In this document: piece after piece, positions 47,182 through 55,775 of the stretch | Layout of the letters: every line of letters starts with the position of its first letter | Numbering within the stretch: position 1 is the first letter of the stretch | Translations under genes and position numbers: made by a program | Source: Synechococcus sp. CCY 9618 | GTDB taxonomy: Bacteria > Cyanobacteriota > Cyanobacteriia > PCC-6307 > Cyanobiaceae | DNA: 64,000 bases | Assembly: GCF_019038415.1 (NCBI RefSeq) | Contig: NZ_JAFKRG010000019.1 | Span: forward strand, 62,001 to 126,000 | Reading direction: 5' to 3' | Notes under the pieces: model-generated | What the model saw: only the letters and a program-made list of their open reading frames with translations | What the model was told of the DNA's origin: nothing | Database searches by the model: none

Positions 47182-48384
47182 TCAGGCGGCGACCGCCTCA
47201 GCCCCCACCAGCTGCCGCACCGCGGCGATGACGCTGTCCTGCTGCTCGGCGCTGAGTTCGGGGAAGATCGGCAGGCTGAGCACCTCAGCGCAGAGCCGCT
47301 CGGTGACCGGCAGGCTGCCGGGGCCATAGCCCAGGTCGGCGTAGGCCGGCTGGCGGTGGATGGGAATCGGGTAGTAGATGATCGTGGTCACGCCCACGTC
47401 CTGGAGCTGCTGCTTGAGCCAGTCGCGGCAGCAGGCTTCGGGCAGGCCGTAGCTGGCGCTGTCGGCAGCGGGGATGCAGCCCCCCGCGCAGGCGCTGCCG
47501 GCCGCCGGGCAGCGGGGCACCCGCACCACGAACTGGTTCCAGCTGTGACCTTCCGGGCCAGGAGCCGCAGGCACCAGGCCCGGCAGCCCCGCCAGGTCCC
47601 GCTGGTAGCGCTCGGCGATGGCCCGGCGGCGCTCCACCCAGCCGGCAAGGTGGGGCAGTTTCACCGAGAGAACGGCCGCCTGCAGGGCATCGAGTCGGCT
47701 GTTGTAGCCCAGCTCGGTGTGCAGGTAGCGGCGGGGCATGCCGTGCACCGCCAGCTCCCGGATCCGCTGGGCCAGCTCCGGGTCGCGGCAGACCACCATG
47801 CCGCCGTCGCCGGCGGCGCCGAGGTTCTTGGTGGGGAAGAAGCTGAAGCAGCCGGCATCCCCCCAGCCCCCCACCGGCCGGCCGGCCCAGCTGGCGCCAC
47901 TGGCCTGGGCGCAGTCTTCGATCACCCGCAGGTTGTGGGTGGCGGCGATGGCGCCGATCCGCTCCATGTCCACCGGCCGGCCGAACAGATGCACCGGCAT
48001 CAGGGCCCGGGTGGCGGGGGTGATGGCGGCATCGATCGCCTCCGGATCGATCAGGTAGGTGTCCGGGTCCACGTCCACGAACACCGGCGTCGCCCCCACG
48101 GCGCTGATCGCCTCGGCGGTGGCGAAGAAGCTGAACGAACTGGTGATCACCTCATCGCCGGCCCCGATCCCCAGGCCCCGCAGGGCCAGCACCAGGGCAT
48201 CGGTGCCGCTGTTGCAGCCGATGGCATGGGGCACGGCGCAGGCGGCGGCAAAGGCGGCCTCGAAGCCGCTGATGGTGGTGCCCCCGATGTACTGGCCGCT
48301 GCGCAACACCTCCAGAACGGCCTGATCGAGGGCGTCTCCGAGCTGCCGCAGTTGCTCGCTGAGACTGAAGGGGGGCACATGCAT
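47182..48384 (-). CDS. DegT/DnrJ/EryC1/StrS family aminotransferase
   Basis: A 400-residue PLP-dependent aminotransferase of nucleotide-linked keto-sugars. Marks are GCNSGTDALVLALRGLGIG near residue 56, VITSSFSFFATAEAI near 79, VHLFGRPVDME near 130, the aspartate pair in VIEDCAQASGA near 154, and the PLP-binding lysine in CFSFFPTKNLGAAGDGG near 186. The end carries YYPIPIHRQPAY near 345. It would make an amino sugar for a surface glycan. A cysteine-rich insertion (residues about 297-315) is unusual for the family. Confidence 0.92.
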   Translation of the reverse strand: MHVPPFSLSEQLRQLGDALDQAVLEVLRSGQYIGGTTISGFEAAFAAACAVPHAIGCNSGTDALVLALRGLGIGAGDEVITSSFSFFATAEAISAVGATPVFVDVDPDTYLIDPEAIDAAITPATRALMPVHLFGRPVDMERIGAIAATHNLRVIEDCAQASGASWAGRPVGGWGDAGCFSFFPTKNLGAAGDGGMVVCRDPELAQRIRELAVHGMPRRYLHTELGYNSRLDALQAAVLSVKLPHLAGWVERRRAIAERYQRDLAGLPGLVPAAPGPEGHSWNQFVVRVPRCPAAGSACAGGCIPAADSASYGLPEACCRDWLKQQLQDVGVTTIIYYPIPIHRQPAYADLGYGPGSLPVTERLCAEVLSLPIFPELSAEQQDSVIAAVRQLVGAEAVAA

Positions 48385-48436
48385 GGCGGCAACATTAAGC
48401 CTGCGGATTCGGTCTGGGGAGCCCGCCGCCCGCCGT

Positions 48437-49021
48437 TCAGGCGCCGAACCAGGGGGGCTCGGCCCCGGGATGCCATTTGATGTTGCAGCCGATCGCCGGA
48501 CGCTGGGGTTCCGGCACCGGTCGCCCCGCCAGCACGGCCCCCAGGGCGGCCCGCAGATCCCTGCCGTCGCAGGGGCTGCCGCCGGGACGGCTGCTGTCCA
48601 GCTGGCCCCGGTAGGCGAGCCGGTGGGCGGCGTCGAACAGGAAGGGGTCCGGGGTGCAGGCGGCCCGGAAGGTCCGGGCCACGCTCTGCTCCGGATCGTG
48701 AAGGTAGGGGAAGGTCCAGCCGTGGGTCCGGGCCTGGGCAGCCATGCCCTCGGGGCCGTCCTGGGGATGGCTGGCGGTGCTGTTGCTGCAGATGGCGATC
48801 AGGCTCAGCTTGCCGGCCAGATCGGCCTGCAGCCGCGTCAGTTCCGCCTCCACGTGCTTCACGAAGGGGCAGTGGGGGCAGAGGAACAGCACCAGCACCG
48901 GCCGTCCGGCCAGGCTGGCGCCCTCGATCCCGCCACCGATGACCGGCCGCAGTCCCTCCTCCATCGCCGCCAGCGGCAACGGGGTGCCCAGGGGCAGCAT
49001 GGTGGAAGCGGTGAGGACCAT
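48437..49021 (-). CDS. Thioredoxin-like redoxin (AhpC/TSA type)
   Basis: A 194-residue protein with a thioredoxin fold. VLVLFLCPHCPFVKHVEAELTR near residue 43 has the redox site C-P-H-C; AICSNSTASHPQDGPEGM near 75 and WTFPYLHDPEQSVARTFRAACTPDPFLFD near 102-130 are typical of the group found widely in cyanobacteria. The ending GCNIKWHPG matches the conserved tail of that group. It is likely a thiol peroxidase or a general redox protein; the partner is unknown. Confidence 0.87.
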   Translation of the reverse strand: MVLTASTMLPLGTPLPLAAMEEGLRPVIGGGIEGASLAGRPVLVLFLCPHCPFVKHVEAELTRLQADLAGKLSLIAICSNSTASHPQDGPEGMAAQARTHGWTFPYLHDPEQSVARTFRAACTPDPFLFDAAHRLAYRGQLDSSRPGGSPCDGRDLRAALGAVLAGRPVPEPQRPAIGCNIKWHPGAEPPWFGA

Positions 49022-49055
49022 GGGATCTGCCTCCCTTGCTGCAGAGCGCAGGCGA

Positions 49056-49688
49056 ATGCCGGGTAAGGATGATCCTCGCCGACGCTCGCCCCGCTCTGTG
49101 CCCTTCTCGGGACTGCCGGCCCCGCGCCTGCCGGCTGCAGCCCTGGTGGCCGTTCTGCTCGCCGTTGCGATCGGTGGCTGTGTGCCCGCCGAGCAGCGCC
49201 CGAGCGGTTGGGTCTACCCCCTGCCGCGGCACCAGCCCGATGACGGCCTGGCGGTGGTGAACCGGCCCGGCGGGGAGGGGTTGCACATCTGGATCGAAAC
49301 CGACACCAGCCAACCCGGCCTGTGCCGGCCCCGCTGGATTCCCGATCCGGCCCGGCTGCGGGGCGGCAACGGCCCCCACCCCAGCAGCTTCGGTCTCGCC
49401 CCGCGGGAGGAGTTCTTCCAGGCCCAGGAGCGGGGGCCGGTGCGGCTGGCCCTGCGGCGCCAGGCGGAGGGCCTCTGCCGCCGGCGGGCCCCCCGCAGCG
49501 TCTTCGTCTGGGAGCCGCCGCCCCGCAGCGCGGCCGACTATCGCCCCCCGGTCCTGCCCCTGCTGGAGGAACCCGAGCTGCTCAGCACCCCCCGGGCGAT
49601 CCGGCGGGCGGAAAAGAAGCTGCTGGGTCTGCCCCTCACCCCGGACGATCTCGAGGAGCCCCTGGAGGCCCACCCCGGCGGCCTCTGA
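49056..49688 (+). CDS. Hypothetical lipoprotein
   Basis: A 210-residue protein of unknown function. The N-terminus has basic residues, a hydrophobic stretch (LPAAALVAVLLAVAIGG) and a cysteine near residue 44 in VAIGGC, which would be the lipid attachment site. The remainder is rich in proline and arginine and has no motif I recognise; it does include VWEPPPRSAADYRPPVLPLL near 150. ATG 49056 starts the signal region. It lies between a redoxin and a phosphopantetheinyl transferase on the opposite strand. Confidence 0.6.
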   Translation: MPGKDDPRRRSPRSVPFSGLPAPRLPAAALVAVLLAVAIGGCVPAEQRPSGWVYPLPRHQPDDGLAVVNRPGGEGLHIWIETDTSQPGLCRPRWIPDPARLRGGNGPHPSSFGLAPREEFFQAQERGPVRLALRRQAEGLCRRRAPRSVFVWEPPPRSAADYRPPVLPLLEEPELLSTPRAIRRAEKKLLGLPLTPDDLEEPLEAHPGGL

Positions 49689-49729
49689 GGGGCCCCAGGA
49701 GGCTTCGTGTCAGGCGCCTCCAGTCGTCC

Positions 49730-50428
49730 TCAGGCCAGGGCCGCGGCGCCCACATAGCCCAGCGGGAGGGCCAGGGGCCAGACCTCCCCCGTGCTGCCGG
49801 CCCGCTGCGGTTCGATGCCGAACAGCCCCAGGCCCCTGGCTTTCAGCTGTGCCTCCAGCCGGCACCAGGCCGCCAGGAAGGCATCCCCCCGGTCGCGCTC
49901 CGGCAGGGCCCGGATCGCTTCCCGCTCCGCCGCCGCCAGGCAGCGCCGGGCGATCCCCTCCCACTCCGGCACCGGGCGCAGCCGCTCCACATCCACCCCC
50001 ACCTCCCGGCTGGGATGGAAGCCCAGCAGGATCAGATCCCCCGAGTGGGACACATTGAAACGGGGTGGGGGGGCCTCCCCTTCCGGCCCTGAGCTGCTTC
50101 GCGTCATCAGCTCCGGCTTTCCGTACGGTCCGTTCCCGATGGCGACGGCAGCCGGTTCCCGGCCCAGCCAGGACCCCAGCATCAGGCGCAGCAGGCCACG
50201 CCCCAGCAGGAAGCGTTCGCGATCCTCCTGCCGTCGCAGTTTCTCCAGCCGGAGCGCCTCCGCCGGATCCAGCAGGCCCTGCAGGGGTCCGGCCAGCGCC
50301 CGGGTGCCGGGCGCACGCCGATCGATCAGCAGCAGTCTGGGAGGCGATTCCGGCCCCGGCCATGCTCCCGGCGGTGCCGCCATCCCGGGGGCATCCGCTC
50401 CGGGCCAGGGCTCGGGAACGAGGCCCAT
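49730..50428 (-). CDS. 4'-phosphopantetheinyl transferase, Sfp/HetI type
   Basis: A 232-residue enzyme that attaches the phosphopantetheine arm to carrier proteins. LGRGLLRLMLGSWLG near residue 73, PYGKPEL near 98, FNVSHSGDLILLGF near 120, GVDVERLRPVPE near 138 (magnesium-binding D-x-E) and FLAAWCRLEAQLKARGLGL near 182 follow the family order; in the last motif the usual W-x-x-K-E-A-x-x-K shows L in the first lysine place. Its ATG shares one base with the stop of the photolyase-like gene upstream. Confidence 0.87.
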   Translation of the reverse strand: MGLVPEPWPGADAPGMAAPPGAWPGPESPPRLLLIDRRAPGTRALAGPLQGLLDPAEALRLEKLRRQEDRERFLLGRGLLRLMLGSWLGREPAAVAIGNGPYGKPELMTRSSSGPEGEAPPPRFNVSHSGDLILLGFHPSREVGVDVERLRPVPEWEGIARRCLAAAEREAIRALPERDRGDAFLAAWCRLEAQLKARGLGLFGIEPQRAGSTGEVWPLALPLGYVGAAALA

Positions 50429-51861
50429 CAACGGCCGTCCCCCCGGGGCAGGAGGCGCCAGACGGCGGGCTCGGCGGTTCCCCAGTAGCGGCTGAAACGA
50501 CGCAGATCGAGGCGAGACTCCGGGTCGTCCGGCAGGGGCACGAAGGGATCGGGCGCCAGCACCTGCACCGGCAGGGCCGCGGCGATCCGGGCCCGCACCC
50601 CCTCGAAGCGGGGGTCCACCGCCTGGCTGGTGATCACCCCATCGGCCCCCAGGCGGCGGGCGAAGCTCACCACCTGCTCGGCCACATCTCCCCAGCGGAT
50701 CGTCACCGGCAGCTCCAGCAGGCATTCGTAGAGAAACACCAGTCGCTTCCGGCTCAGGGGGCTGGCATCACCGCTCCGCCCTCCCGTGGTGGCGGTGCCC
50801 CCGGTGATCAGCTCCCTGTCGAAGACGAACAGGGCCGGCGCACCCGGGTGCTTCCGCAGGGCGGGGTTGGCGGGACCAAGGGCTTCCCCGTGGATCCAGA
50901 GCACCGGCTGTCGGGGGGTGTCGCCGCCGGGGCCGCCAGCGGATCCCTGCCAGGGCTGCGTCGGCGTGGCCCGGGCCAGATCCGTCGCCGCCGGCGGGAA
51001 CAGCCGGGCCTGGAGCGTCTCATAGCTGGCCTCGAAGGGGCAGCCGCTTGCCGCCCGCCCGCAGCTGCGGCAGAAGCGGCTGCCGCCGAAGCGCTCCAGA
51101 TTCGCCCGGTTGAACAGATAGGGCTTGCTGCCGAAGCTGCTGGCCACCCACTGCCAGCTGAGGTTGTTGCTGGCCGGATCGCCGTCCAGCAGGTGCTGCA
51201 GGAACCAGCGGGCCCCCGCCTGCCAGCGCACCCGACGCCAGTGCACCACGTAGGCCGCCAGCCACATCCGGGCGTGGTTGTGCAGCCAGCCGACGCCCAC
51301 CAGATCGGCGGCGAAGGCGTCCATGCAGGCCAGGCCGGTCCGGCCCTCGCGAATGTCGGCCGGAAGTTCGCTGGTGTAGGCCGCAGCGGCGTGGCCGGTC
51401 TTCAGCGGCTCCCGGTCGTCCCAGATGCCGTCGCCCCAGCGCCGCCAGAGGCGCTGCCAGTAGTCGCGCCAGCCCAGCTCGCTGATCAGCTTCCCTCCCT
51501 GCCGCTGGGCCTCTGCCCCCGTCAGCCCCTTCTCCCCCAGCCGCCGGAACACGGCATCCCGCACCTCCGCCAGGGTGAGCACCCCGTGGCGGATGTAGGG
51601 GGACAGGCCGGTGACGGCGCCATCGAGGTGGTTGCGGCTGGCGCCGTAGGCGGCGGGATCGATCGTCCCCAGAAGTCGCAGAGCTTGCCGGCGCCCGCCT
51701 CGGATCGGCCCCGGGGCCTGGCCGTGGCCGGCATCCGATCGCGCTCCTGCGCCAGCGATCCGCCGCTCCAGCTCCTCCACCAGCGCGCCACGGCTGACGA
51801 AGTGACGCGGCAGGTCACCCACGGCGTCTCCCCAGTCGAGGTCCTGACCCTCCAGCGCCAT
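50428..51861 (-). CDS. Photolyase/cryptochrome-like protein with reversed domain order
   Basis: A 477-residue protein containing both photolyase halves, but in swapped order. The FAD-binding helical domain is first (about residues 55-262): TGLSPYIRHG, ELGWRDYWQ, GWLHNHARMWLAAYVVHW near 190 and LLDGDPASNNLSWQWVASSFG near 228. A cysteine group C-x2-C-x6-C (FCRSCGRAASGCPF) follows near 264. Then the alpha/beta half appears at about residues 312-440: VLWIHGEALGPANPAL, ALFVFDRELITGG, SRKRLVFLYECLLEL and GADGVITSQAVDP. ATG 51861 is chosen because the longer GTG start (51942) would leave only 11 bases to the divergent fabI. Function is inferred from fold only. Confidence 0.8.
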   Translation of the reverse strand: MALEGQDLDWGDAVGDLPRHFVSRGALVEELERRIAGAGARSDAGHGQAPGPIRGGRRQALRLLGTIDPAAYGASRNHLDGAVTGLSPYIRHGVLTLAEVRDAVFRRLGEKGLTGAEAQRQGGKLISELGWRDYWQRLWRRWGDGIWDDREPLKTGHAAAAYTSELPADIREGRTGLACMDAFAADLVGVGWLHNHARMWLAAYVVHWRRVRWQAGARWFLQHLLDGDPASNNLSWQWVASSFGSKPYLFNRANLERFGGSRFCRSCGRAASGCPFEASYETLQARLFPPAATDLARATPTQPWQGSAGGPGGDTPRQPVLWIHGEALGPANPALRKHPGAPALFVFDRELITGGTATTGGRSGDASPLSRKRLVFLYECLLELPVTIRWGDVAEQVVSFARRLGADGVITSQAVDPRFEGVRARIAAALPVQVLAPDPFVPLPDDPESRLDLRRFSRYWGTAEPAVWRLLPRGDGR

Positions 51862-51953
51862 GGCATCGGAGACCGGATCGGGGCAAGGCGCCGCAGCGGG
51901 TGGGGGAGAATCGCCGGATCGCACTGCTTCGCCCTCCGGCACCCTGAACCCCC

Positions 51954-52736
51954 ATGCTCCTCGATCTGCGCGGCAAGAAGGCTCTCGTCACCGGCATCGC
52001 CAACAACCGCTCGATCGCCTGGGGCATCGCCCAGCAGCTGGCGGCGGCCGGCTGCGAGCTGGGCGTCACCTATCTGCCCGATGAGAAGGGCCGCTTCGAG
52101 GCCAAGGTGCGCGAGCTCACCGCGTCCCTGAACCCCACCCTGTTCGAGCCCCTGAACGTGCAGGATCCGGCCCAGATCGAGGCCGTGTTCCGGCGCATCG
52201 GCGAGCAGTGGGGCCAGCTCGACGTGCTGGTGCACTGCCTGGCCTTCGCGGGCAAGGAGGAACTGGTGGGTGACTACAGCGCCATCAGTCCCGAGGGGTT
52301 CGCCCGGGCCCTGGAGGTGAGCGCCTATTCCCTGGCCCCCCTCTGCCGCGGCGCCAAGCCCCTGTTCAGCGAGGGCGCCAGTGTGATCACCCTCAGCTAC
52401 CTGGGGGCCGAGCGGGCCATCCCCAACTACAACGTGATGGGCGTGGCCAAGGCGGCCCTGGAGGCCTCGGTGCGTTATCTGGCGGCTGAGCTCGGCCCCC
52501 AGAAGCAGGTGCGGGTGAACGCCATCAGCGCCGGTCCGATACGCACCCTGGCCAGCTCCGCCATCGGCGGCATCCTCGACATGATCCACAACGTGGAGGA
52601 GAAGGCCCCCCTGCGTCGCACCGTCACCCAGGACGAGGTGGGCAGCACGGCCGCCTTCCTGGCCAGTCCCCTGGCCAGCGGCATCACCGGCCAGGTGATC
52701 TATGTGGACGCGGGCTACTGCATCACCGGAATGTGA
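51954..52736 (+). CDS. fabI: Enoyl-[acyl-carrier-protein] reductase (NADH)
   Basis: A 260-residue short-chain dehydrogenase completing each round of fatty-acid elongation. It shows ALVTGIANNRSIAWGIA near residue 10, VLVHCLAFAGKEEL near 87, and the active site SYLGAERAIPNYNVMGVAK near 145-163 (tyrosine-x6-lysine with the extra upstream tyrosine special to FabI). AISAGPIRTLAS near 186 and the end ITGQVIYVDAGYCITGM agree fully. It overlaps the convergent GT61 gene by 14 bases. Confidence 0.96.
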   Translation: MLLDLRGKKALVTGIANNRSIAWGIAQQLAAAGCELGVTYLPDEKGRFEAKVRELTASLNPTLFEPLNVQDPAQIEAVFRRIGEQWGQLDVLVHCLAFAGKEELVGDYSAISPEGFARALEVSAYSLAPLCRGAKPLFSEGASVITLSYLGAERAIPNYNVMGVAKAALEASVRYLAAELGPQKQVRVNAISAGPIRTLASSAIGGILDMIHNVEEKAPLRRTVTQDEVGSTAAFLASPLASGITGQVIYVDAGYCITGM

Positions 52737-53952
52737 GCACCCGGCGCAGGAGGCGCCCCAGCCGCTGGCGGAGACGGGCGCCAGGCCAGGCCCGCCTGCG
52801 CACGGCGGCACCGGGCGCCACGAGGAGGTGGTGGATCAGCCCCCGGAGGATCCCCTTCACCTGGATGTCGCTGCAGTCATCCACGACCGCCTCGACGTAG
52901 CTGGCCAGCAGCGGCTCCATGACCTCGGGGCTCAGACCGCCGGCCGGGACCAGCTGGCGGGCGAGGCTGGCGATGTCGGCAAGGTTGTGGGATTCCCAGT
53001 CCTTCTCCGAGGTGAGTCGCTCGCCGATCAGTGCATCGAGGACACGCCAGCGCAGCCCCGGGGTCTCCGGCAGCAGCCGCCGCAGCTGCGCGCACATCCA
53101 GTGCCCCTCACGGCGCCTGAGGATCACGCTGATGCGGGTGCCGGGCCGCAGGCGGCTGAACCAGAGGAGGTAAAGGGCGCTGCCATCCATGAAGACCAGG
53201 TCGCGGGCCTGGGAGTAGCTGCGGATCTGGTCGGCGATGCTGTGGCGTTCAGGTTGATAGAGCCCGTATCCGGCATCCGTCAGCACCCGGTCCAGCACCA
53301 CGTCGCCGATCAGGCGCCCCATGGGCATGGGCAGTCCGCTGCGGCTGACGTAGAGCTTCTCTGGCGCCGGTTGTCTGCCGGCCTCGGCCTCGGCCGGGAT
53401 CCTGTAGCCGGCCAGCAGGGAGCGCATCAACCGGCGGCAGTCGCAGCCGAGATGGGCGTTCCAGGCCGGTTCGTCGTAATCAAACCCCCAGCTCTGGGCC
53501 GGGATCAGCAGCTGCTCGAAACGTACCGGTTCACGCAGGATCCGGATCCGTTCCCGGGGCAGCCCGAGGGCCACGAGCACCTCGTCCATGTAGGGGGAGA
53601 GGTCAGTGGTGGGCTCCAGCCAGCGGGAGACGAAGAAATGCACGCAGGCGTTCCCATCCCGCAGCCCGCTGATCAGCTCCCGCGCCGGTTCCCGGGCCGA
53701 TGCCGGCAGGCTGGCCGGGTCGCCGAGCCACCACAGCCGGCCCAGGCATTCGTGCAGGAAGTGACCGAAATGCTTGATCAGGTTGCCGCCGAAGATCGCC
53801 GGACCCTCAATGCACCTGCCCCCGTTCCGGGCCTCAGGCACCGCAGCGGCAAGCCGGTTGTCGTCGAGATCCGCGTCCTGGCGCCGCGGGGGTGTTCTGA
53901 CGGCATGCAGGGCCTCGACGACGATGTCGCTGGCCTGGGGATCCCACAGCAC
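52723..53952 (-). CDS. GT61 (DUF563) family glycosyltransferase
   Basis: A 409-residue protein. GPAIFGGNLIKHFGHFLHECLGRLWWL near residue 50-77 (shortened: G-N-x-x-x-F-G-H-F-L-x-E) is the family's opening block, and KLYVSRSGLPMPMGRLIGD near 198 followed by the LVFMDGSALYLLWF stretch near 258 are the nucleotide-sugar binding parts, ending with a basic tail. The start is GTG 53952; conserved-looking sequence continues a little further upstream to a TAG without a better start codon. It lies alone among housekeeping genes. Confidence 0.8.
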   Translation of the reverse strand: MLWDPQASDIVVEALHAVRTPPRRQDADLDDNRLAAAVPEARNGGRCIEGPAIFGGNLIKHFGHFLHECLGRLWWLGDPASLPASAREPARELISGLRDGNACVHFFVSRWLEPTTDLSPYMDEVLVALGLPRERIRILREPVRFEQLLIPAQSWGFDYDEPAWNAHLGCDCRRLMRSLLAGYRIPAEAEAGRQPAPEKLYVSRSGLPMPMGRLIGDVVLDRVLTDAGYGLYQPERHSIADQIRSYSQARDLVFMDGSALYLLWFSRLRPGTRISVILRRREGHWMCAQLRRLLPETPGLRWRVLDALIGERLTSEKDWESHNLADIASLARQLVPAGGLSPEVMEPLLASYVEAVVDDCSDIQVKGILRGLIHHLLVAPGAAVRRRAWPGARLRQRLGRLLRRVLTFR

Positions 53953-54095
53953 CCCATCGGTGTATCGGGTCTGGGCGGTGACCGGCAGCTCCGGCAGGGC
54001 CAGGATCCCCCGTGCGTCCCGCAGCAGTGGAGAGGCGATGGCGGGCGTCCTTTGCCTGGAGGCCCGCTCAACCTAGGTGGGGTGTGCAGCGGGGC

Positions 54096-54725
54096 TCAGG
54101 CCTGGGGCATGGGCATCAGGGCGCCCATCCACTCGATGCTGGTGGTGTGGAGGTTGTAGTAGGCGGCTTCCACCTGCAGGCGGCCGCTGCGCAGCCGGTC
54201 GGTGAGCATCACGCTGGAGTCCACCAGGTTGCGGGCCGCGTTGAGCACGTGGTGGCGGCAGGCCTGCTCCAGGTCCTCCTCGGCCCCCAGACTGAACAGC
54301 TCCATGCGCAGCTGGCCCACCACCTGGGCCAGGCTCGGGGTCAGGGTGAGGCTGCGGTCGAAGGCGGCGGAGATCGCCCCGCAGGCGGCGTGGCCCAGCA
54401 CCACGATCACCGACACCTGCAGGTGACTCACCGCGTATTCCAGCGAGGCGATGGCCGCCACCGTGCTCATGGTGCCGGCGTTGCGGACCACGAACAGGTC
54501 GCCGAAGCCGGTGTCGAACAGCAGCTCCACCGGCACCCGCGAATCGGCGCAACCCAGGATCGCCGCCACCGGGTGCTGGCCCGTCTCCACCTCCAGCATC
54601 CGGCTGCGGTCGCTGTGGGGATGGAGCAGATGCCCATCCAGGAACCGCTGGTGTCCCTCCCGCAGCTGGTCAAGGATGGCCCTGGGGTCGGGGTGCATGC
54701 AGGGGTCGTGATGGCGGCGCATCAC
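54096..54725 (-). CDS. Beta-carbonic anhydrase
   Basis: A 209-residue zinc enzyme that interconverts carbon dioxide and bicarbonate. Zinc ligands are seen in [10 protein letters not shown] near residue 57 (C-x-D-x-R) and in VLGHAACGA near 110 (H-x-x-C). [24 protein letters not shown] near 80 is also standard. It differs from the carboxysome-shell CsoSCA type and is a free beta class enzyme; whether it goes to the carboxysome cannot be told. An in-frame ATG at 54698 is an alternative start. Confidence 0.93.
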   Translation of the reverse strand: MMRRHHDPCMHPDPRAILDQLREGHQRFLDGHLLHPHSDRSRMLEVETGQHPVAAILGCADSRVPVELLFDTGFGDLFVVRNAGTMSTVAAIASLEYAVSHLQVSVIVVLGHAACGAISAAFDRSLTLTPSLAQVVGQLRMELFSLGAEEDLEQACRHHVLNAARNLVDSSVMLTDRLRSGRLQVEAAYYNLHTTSIEWMGALMPMPQA

Positions 54726-54790
54726 CCCACCACCGGAGCCGTCGTCCTGCCGTAGCGCTGCACACCAGGCGTTCCCGGAGAGGCTTTGGC

Positions 54791-55447
54791 ATGATTCGGA
54801 TTCGGTCCATCGCTTCAGCCCGCGTGTCCATCAGCCCCCCACGCACCGGCGAGGTCCATCGGGTCACCGGCGAAACCGACGTGCATGTGGCCCTCGATCT
54901 GGATGGCACCGGCCGCTGCCAGGTGGCCACCGGCGTGCCTTTCCTCGACCACATGCTCCACCAGCTGGCCAGCCACGGGTTGGTGGATCTGAAGGTGAGC
55001 GCCAGTGGCGACACCCACATCGATGATCACCACACCAATGAGGACGTGGGCATCGCCCTGGGCCAGGCCCTCGCCCAGGCCCTGGCGGATCGGCGCGGCA
55101 TCCGCCGCTTCGGCCATTTCCTGGCCCCCCTCGACGAGGCCCTGGTGCAGGTGGCCCTCGACTGCTCCGGCCGGCCTCACCTCAGTTACGACCTCACCAT
55201 TCCCGGCCAGCGGATCGGCACCTATGACACCGAGCTGGTGCGCGAGTTCTTCGTGGCGGTGGTCAACAACGCCGGGCTGACCCTGCACATCCGCCAGCTG
55301 GCGGGGGTGAACTCCCACCACATCGTCGAGGCCTGTTTCAAGGCCTTCGCCCGGGCCCTCGATCAGGCCGTGGAGATCGATCCCCGTCGCGGTGGTGCTG
55401 TTCCCAGCAGCAAGGGAGTGCTGGAGCGGGCCGGCCACGCAGGTTGA
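54791..55447 (+). CDS. hisB: Imidazoleglycerol-phosphate dehydratase
   Basis: A 218-residue enzyme of histidine synthesis, the stand-alone dehydratase form without a phosphatase half. Metal-binding histidines appear in [16 protein letters not shown] near residue 52, [14 protein letters not shown] near 78 and [17 protein letters not shown] near 174, with RPHLSYDL near 128. Length is slightly above the usual 195-205 because of N- and C-terminal tails. It is transcribed divergently from the carbonic anhydrase. Confidence 0.96.
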   Translation: MIRIRSIASARVSISPPRTGEVHRVTGETDVHVALDLDGTGRCQVATGVPFLDHMLHQLASHGLVDLKVSASGDTHIDDHHTNEDVGIALGQALAQALADRRGIRRFGHFLAPLDEALVQVALDCSGRPHLSYDLTIPGQRIGTYDTELVREFFVAVVNNAGLTLHIRQLAGVNSHHIVEACFKAFARALDQAVEIDPRRGGAVPSSKGVLERAGHAG

Positions 55448-55516
55448 AGGTCCGGCGCGGCCGCTGAGGCCAACCGCTCGCACCGCGATTAACATCGATC
55501 CAGACGTCCGGATTCC

Positions 55517-55687
55517 ATGCGCAACCCCCTTCTGCTTGCGGCGGGCGTGGCCGCGGCCACCGTGGCCGTGATGGCCTTCGGCTCTCCGGCCCGGGCCGCC
55601 GACTGCCCCCCTGGCCAGGTTCTGGAGGCCCCCTGCGCCGCTCCCCAGCCCCCTTGCCCGGCCACAACGCCGCCCTGCGACCTCTGA
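55517..55687 (+). CDS. Small secreted cysteine/proline-rich protein (hypothetical)
   Basis: A 56-residue open frame with a clear signal peptide: basic start MRNPLLL, hydrophobic core, and a cleavage site after SPARA near residue 27. The mature part of about 29 residues has four cysteines near 30, 40, 47 and 54 and eight or more prolines (for example APQPPCPATTPPC). Nothing in it matches a family I know. It lies between hisB and a terminator-like hairpin, so it would be a monocistronic gene or the end of the hisB message. Confidence 0.55.
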   Translation: MRNPLLLAAGVAAATVAVMAFGSPARAADCPPGQVLEAPCAAPQPPCPATTPPCDL

Positions 55688-55736
55688 AAAGGGCGGGTCA
55701 CCGGCCCACGGCTTCATACTCCGTCACGTGATGATG

Positions 55737-55757
55737 GAAAAGCGCCTGGCGCTTTTT
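55737..55757 (+). terminator. Rho-independent terminator-like hairpin
   Basis: Arms AAAAGCGC (55738-55745) and GCGCTTTT (55749-55756) form a perfect 8-base-pair stem around a three-base loop, followed by a further T and a pyrimidine run. It ends transcription from the hisB/small-protein side and sits just ahead of the carotenoid oxygenase start, which supports the downstream ATG for that gene. Confidence 0.7.
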
Positions 55758-55775
55758 CTCCCGTGGGCTGATCCG

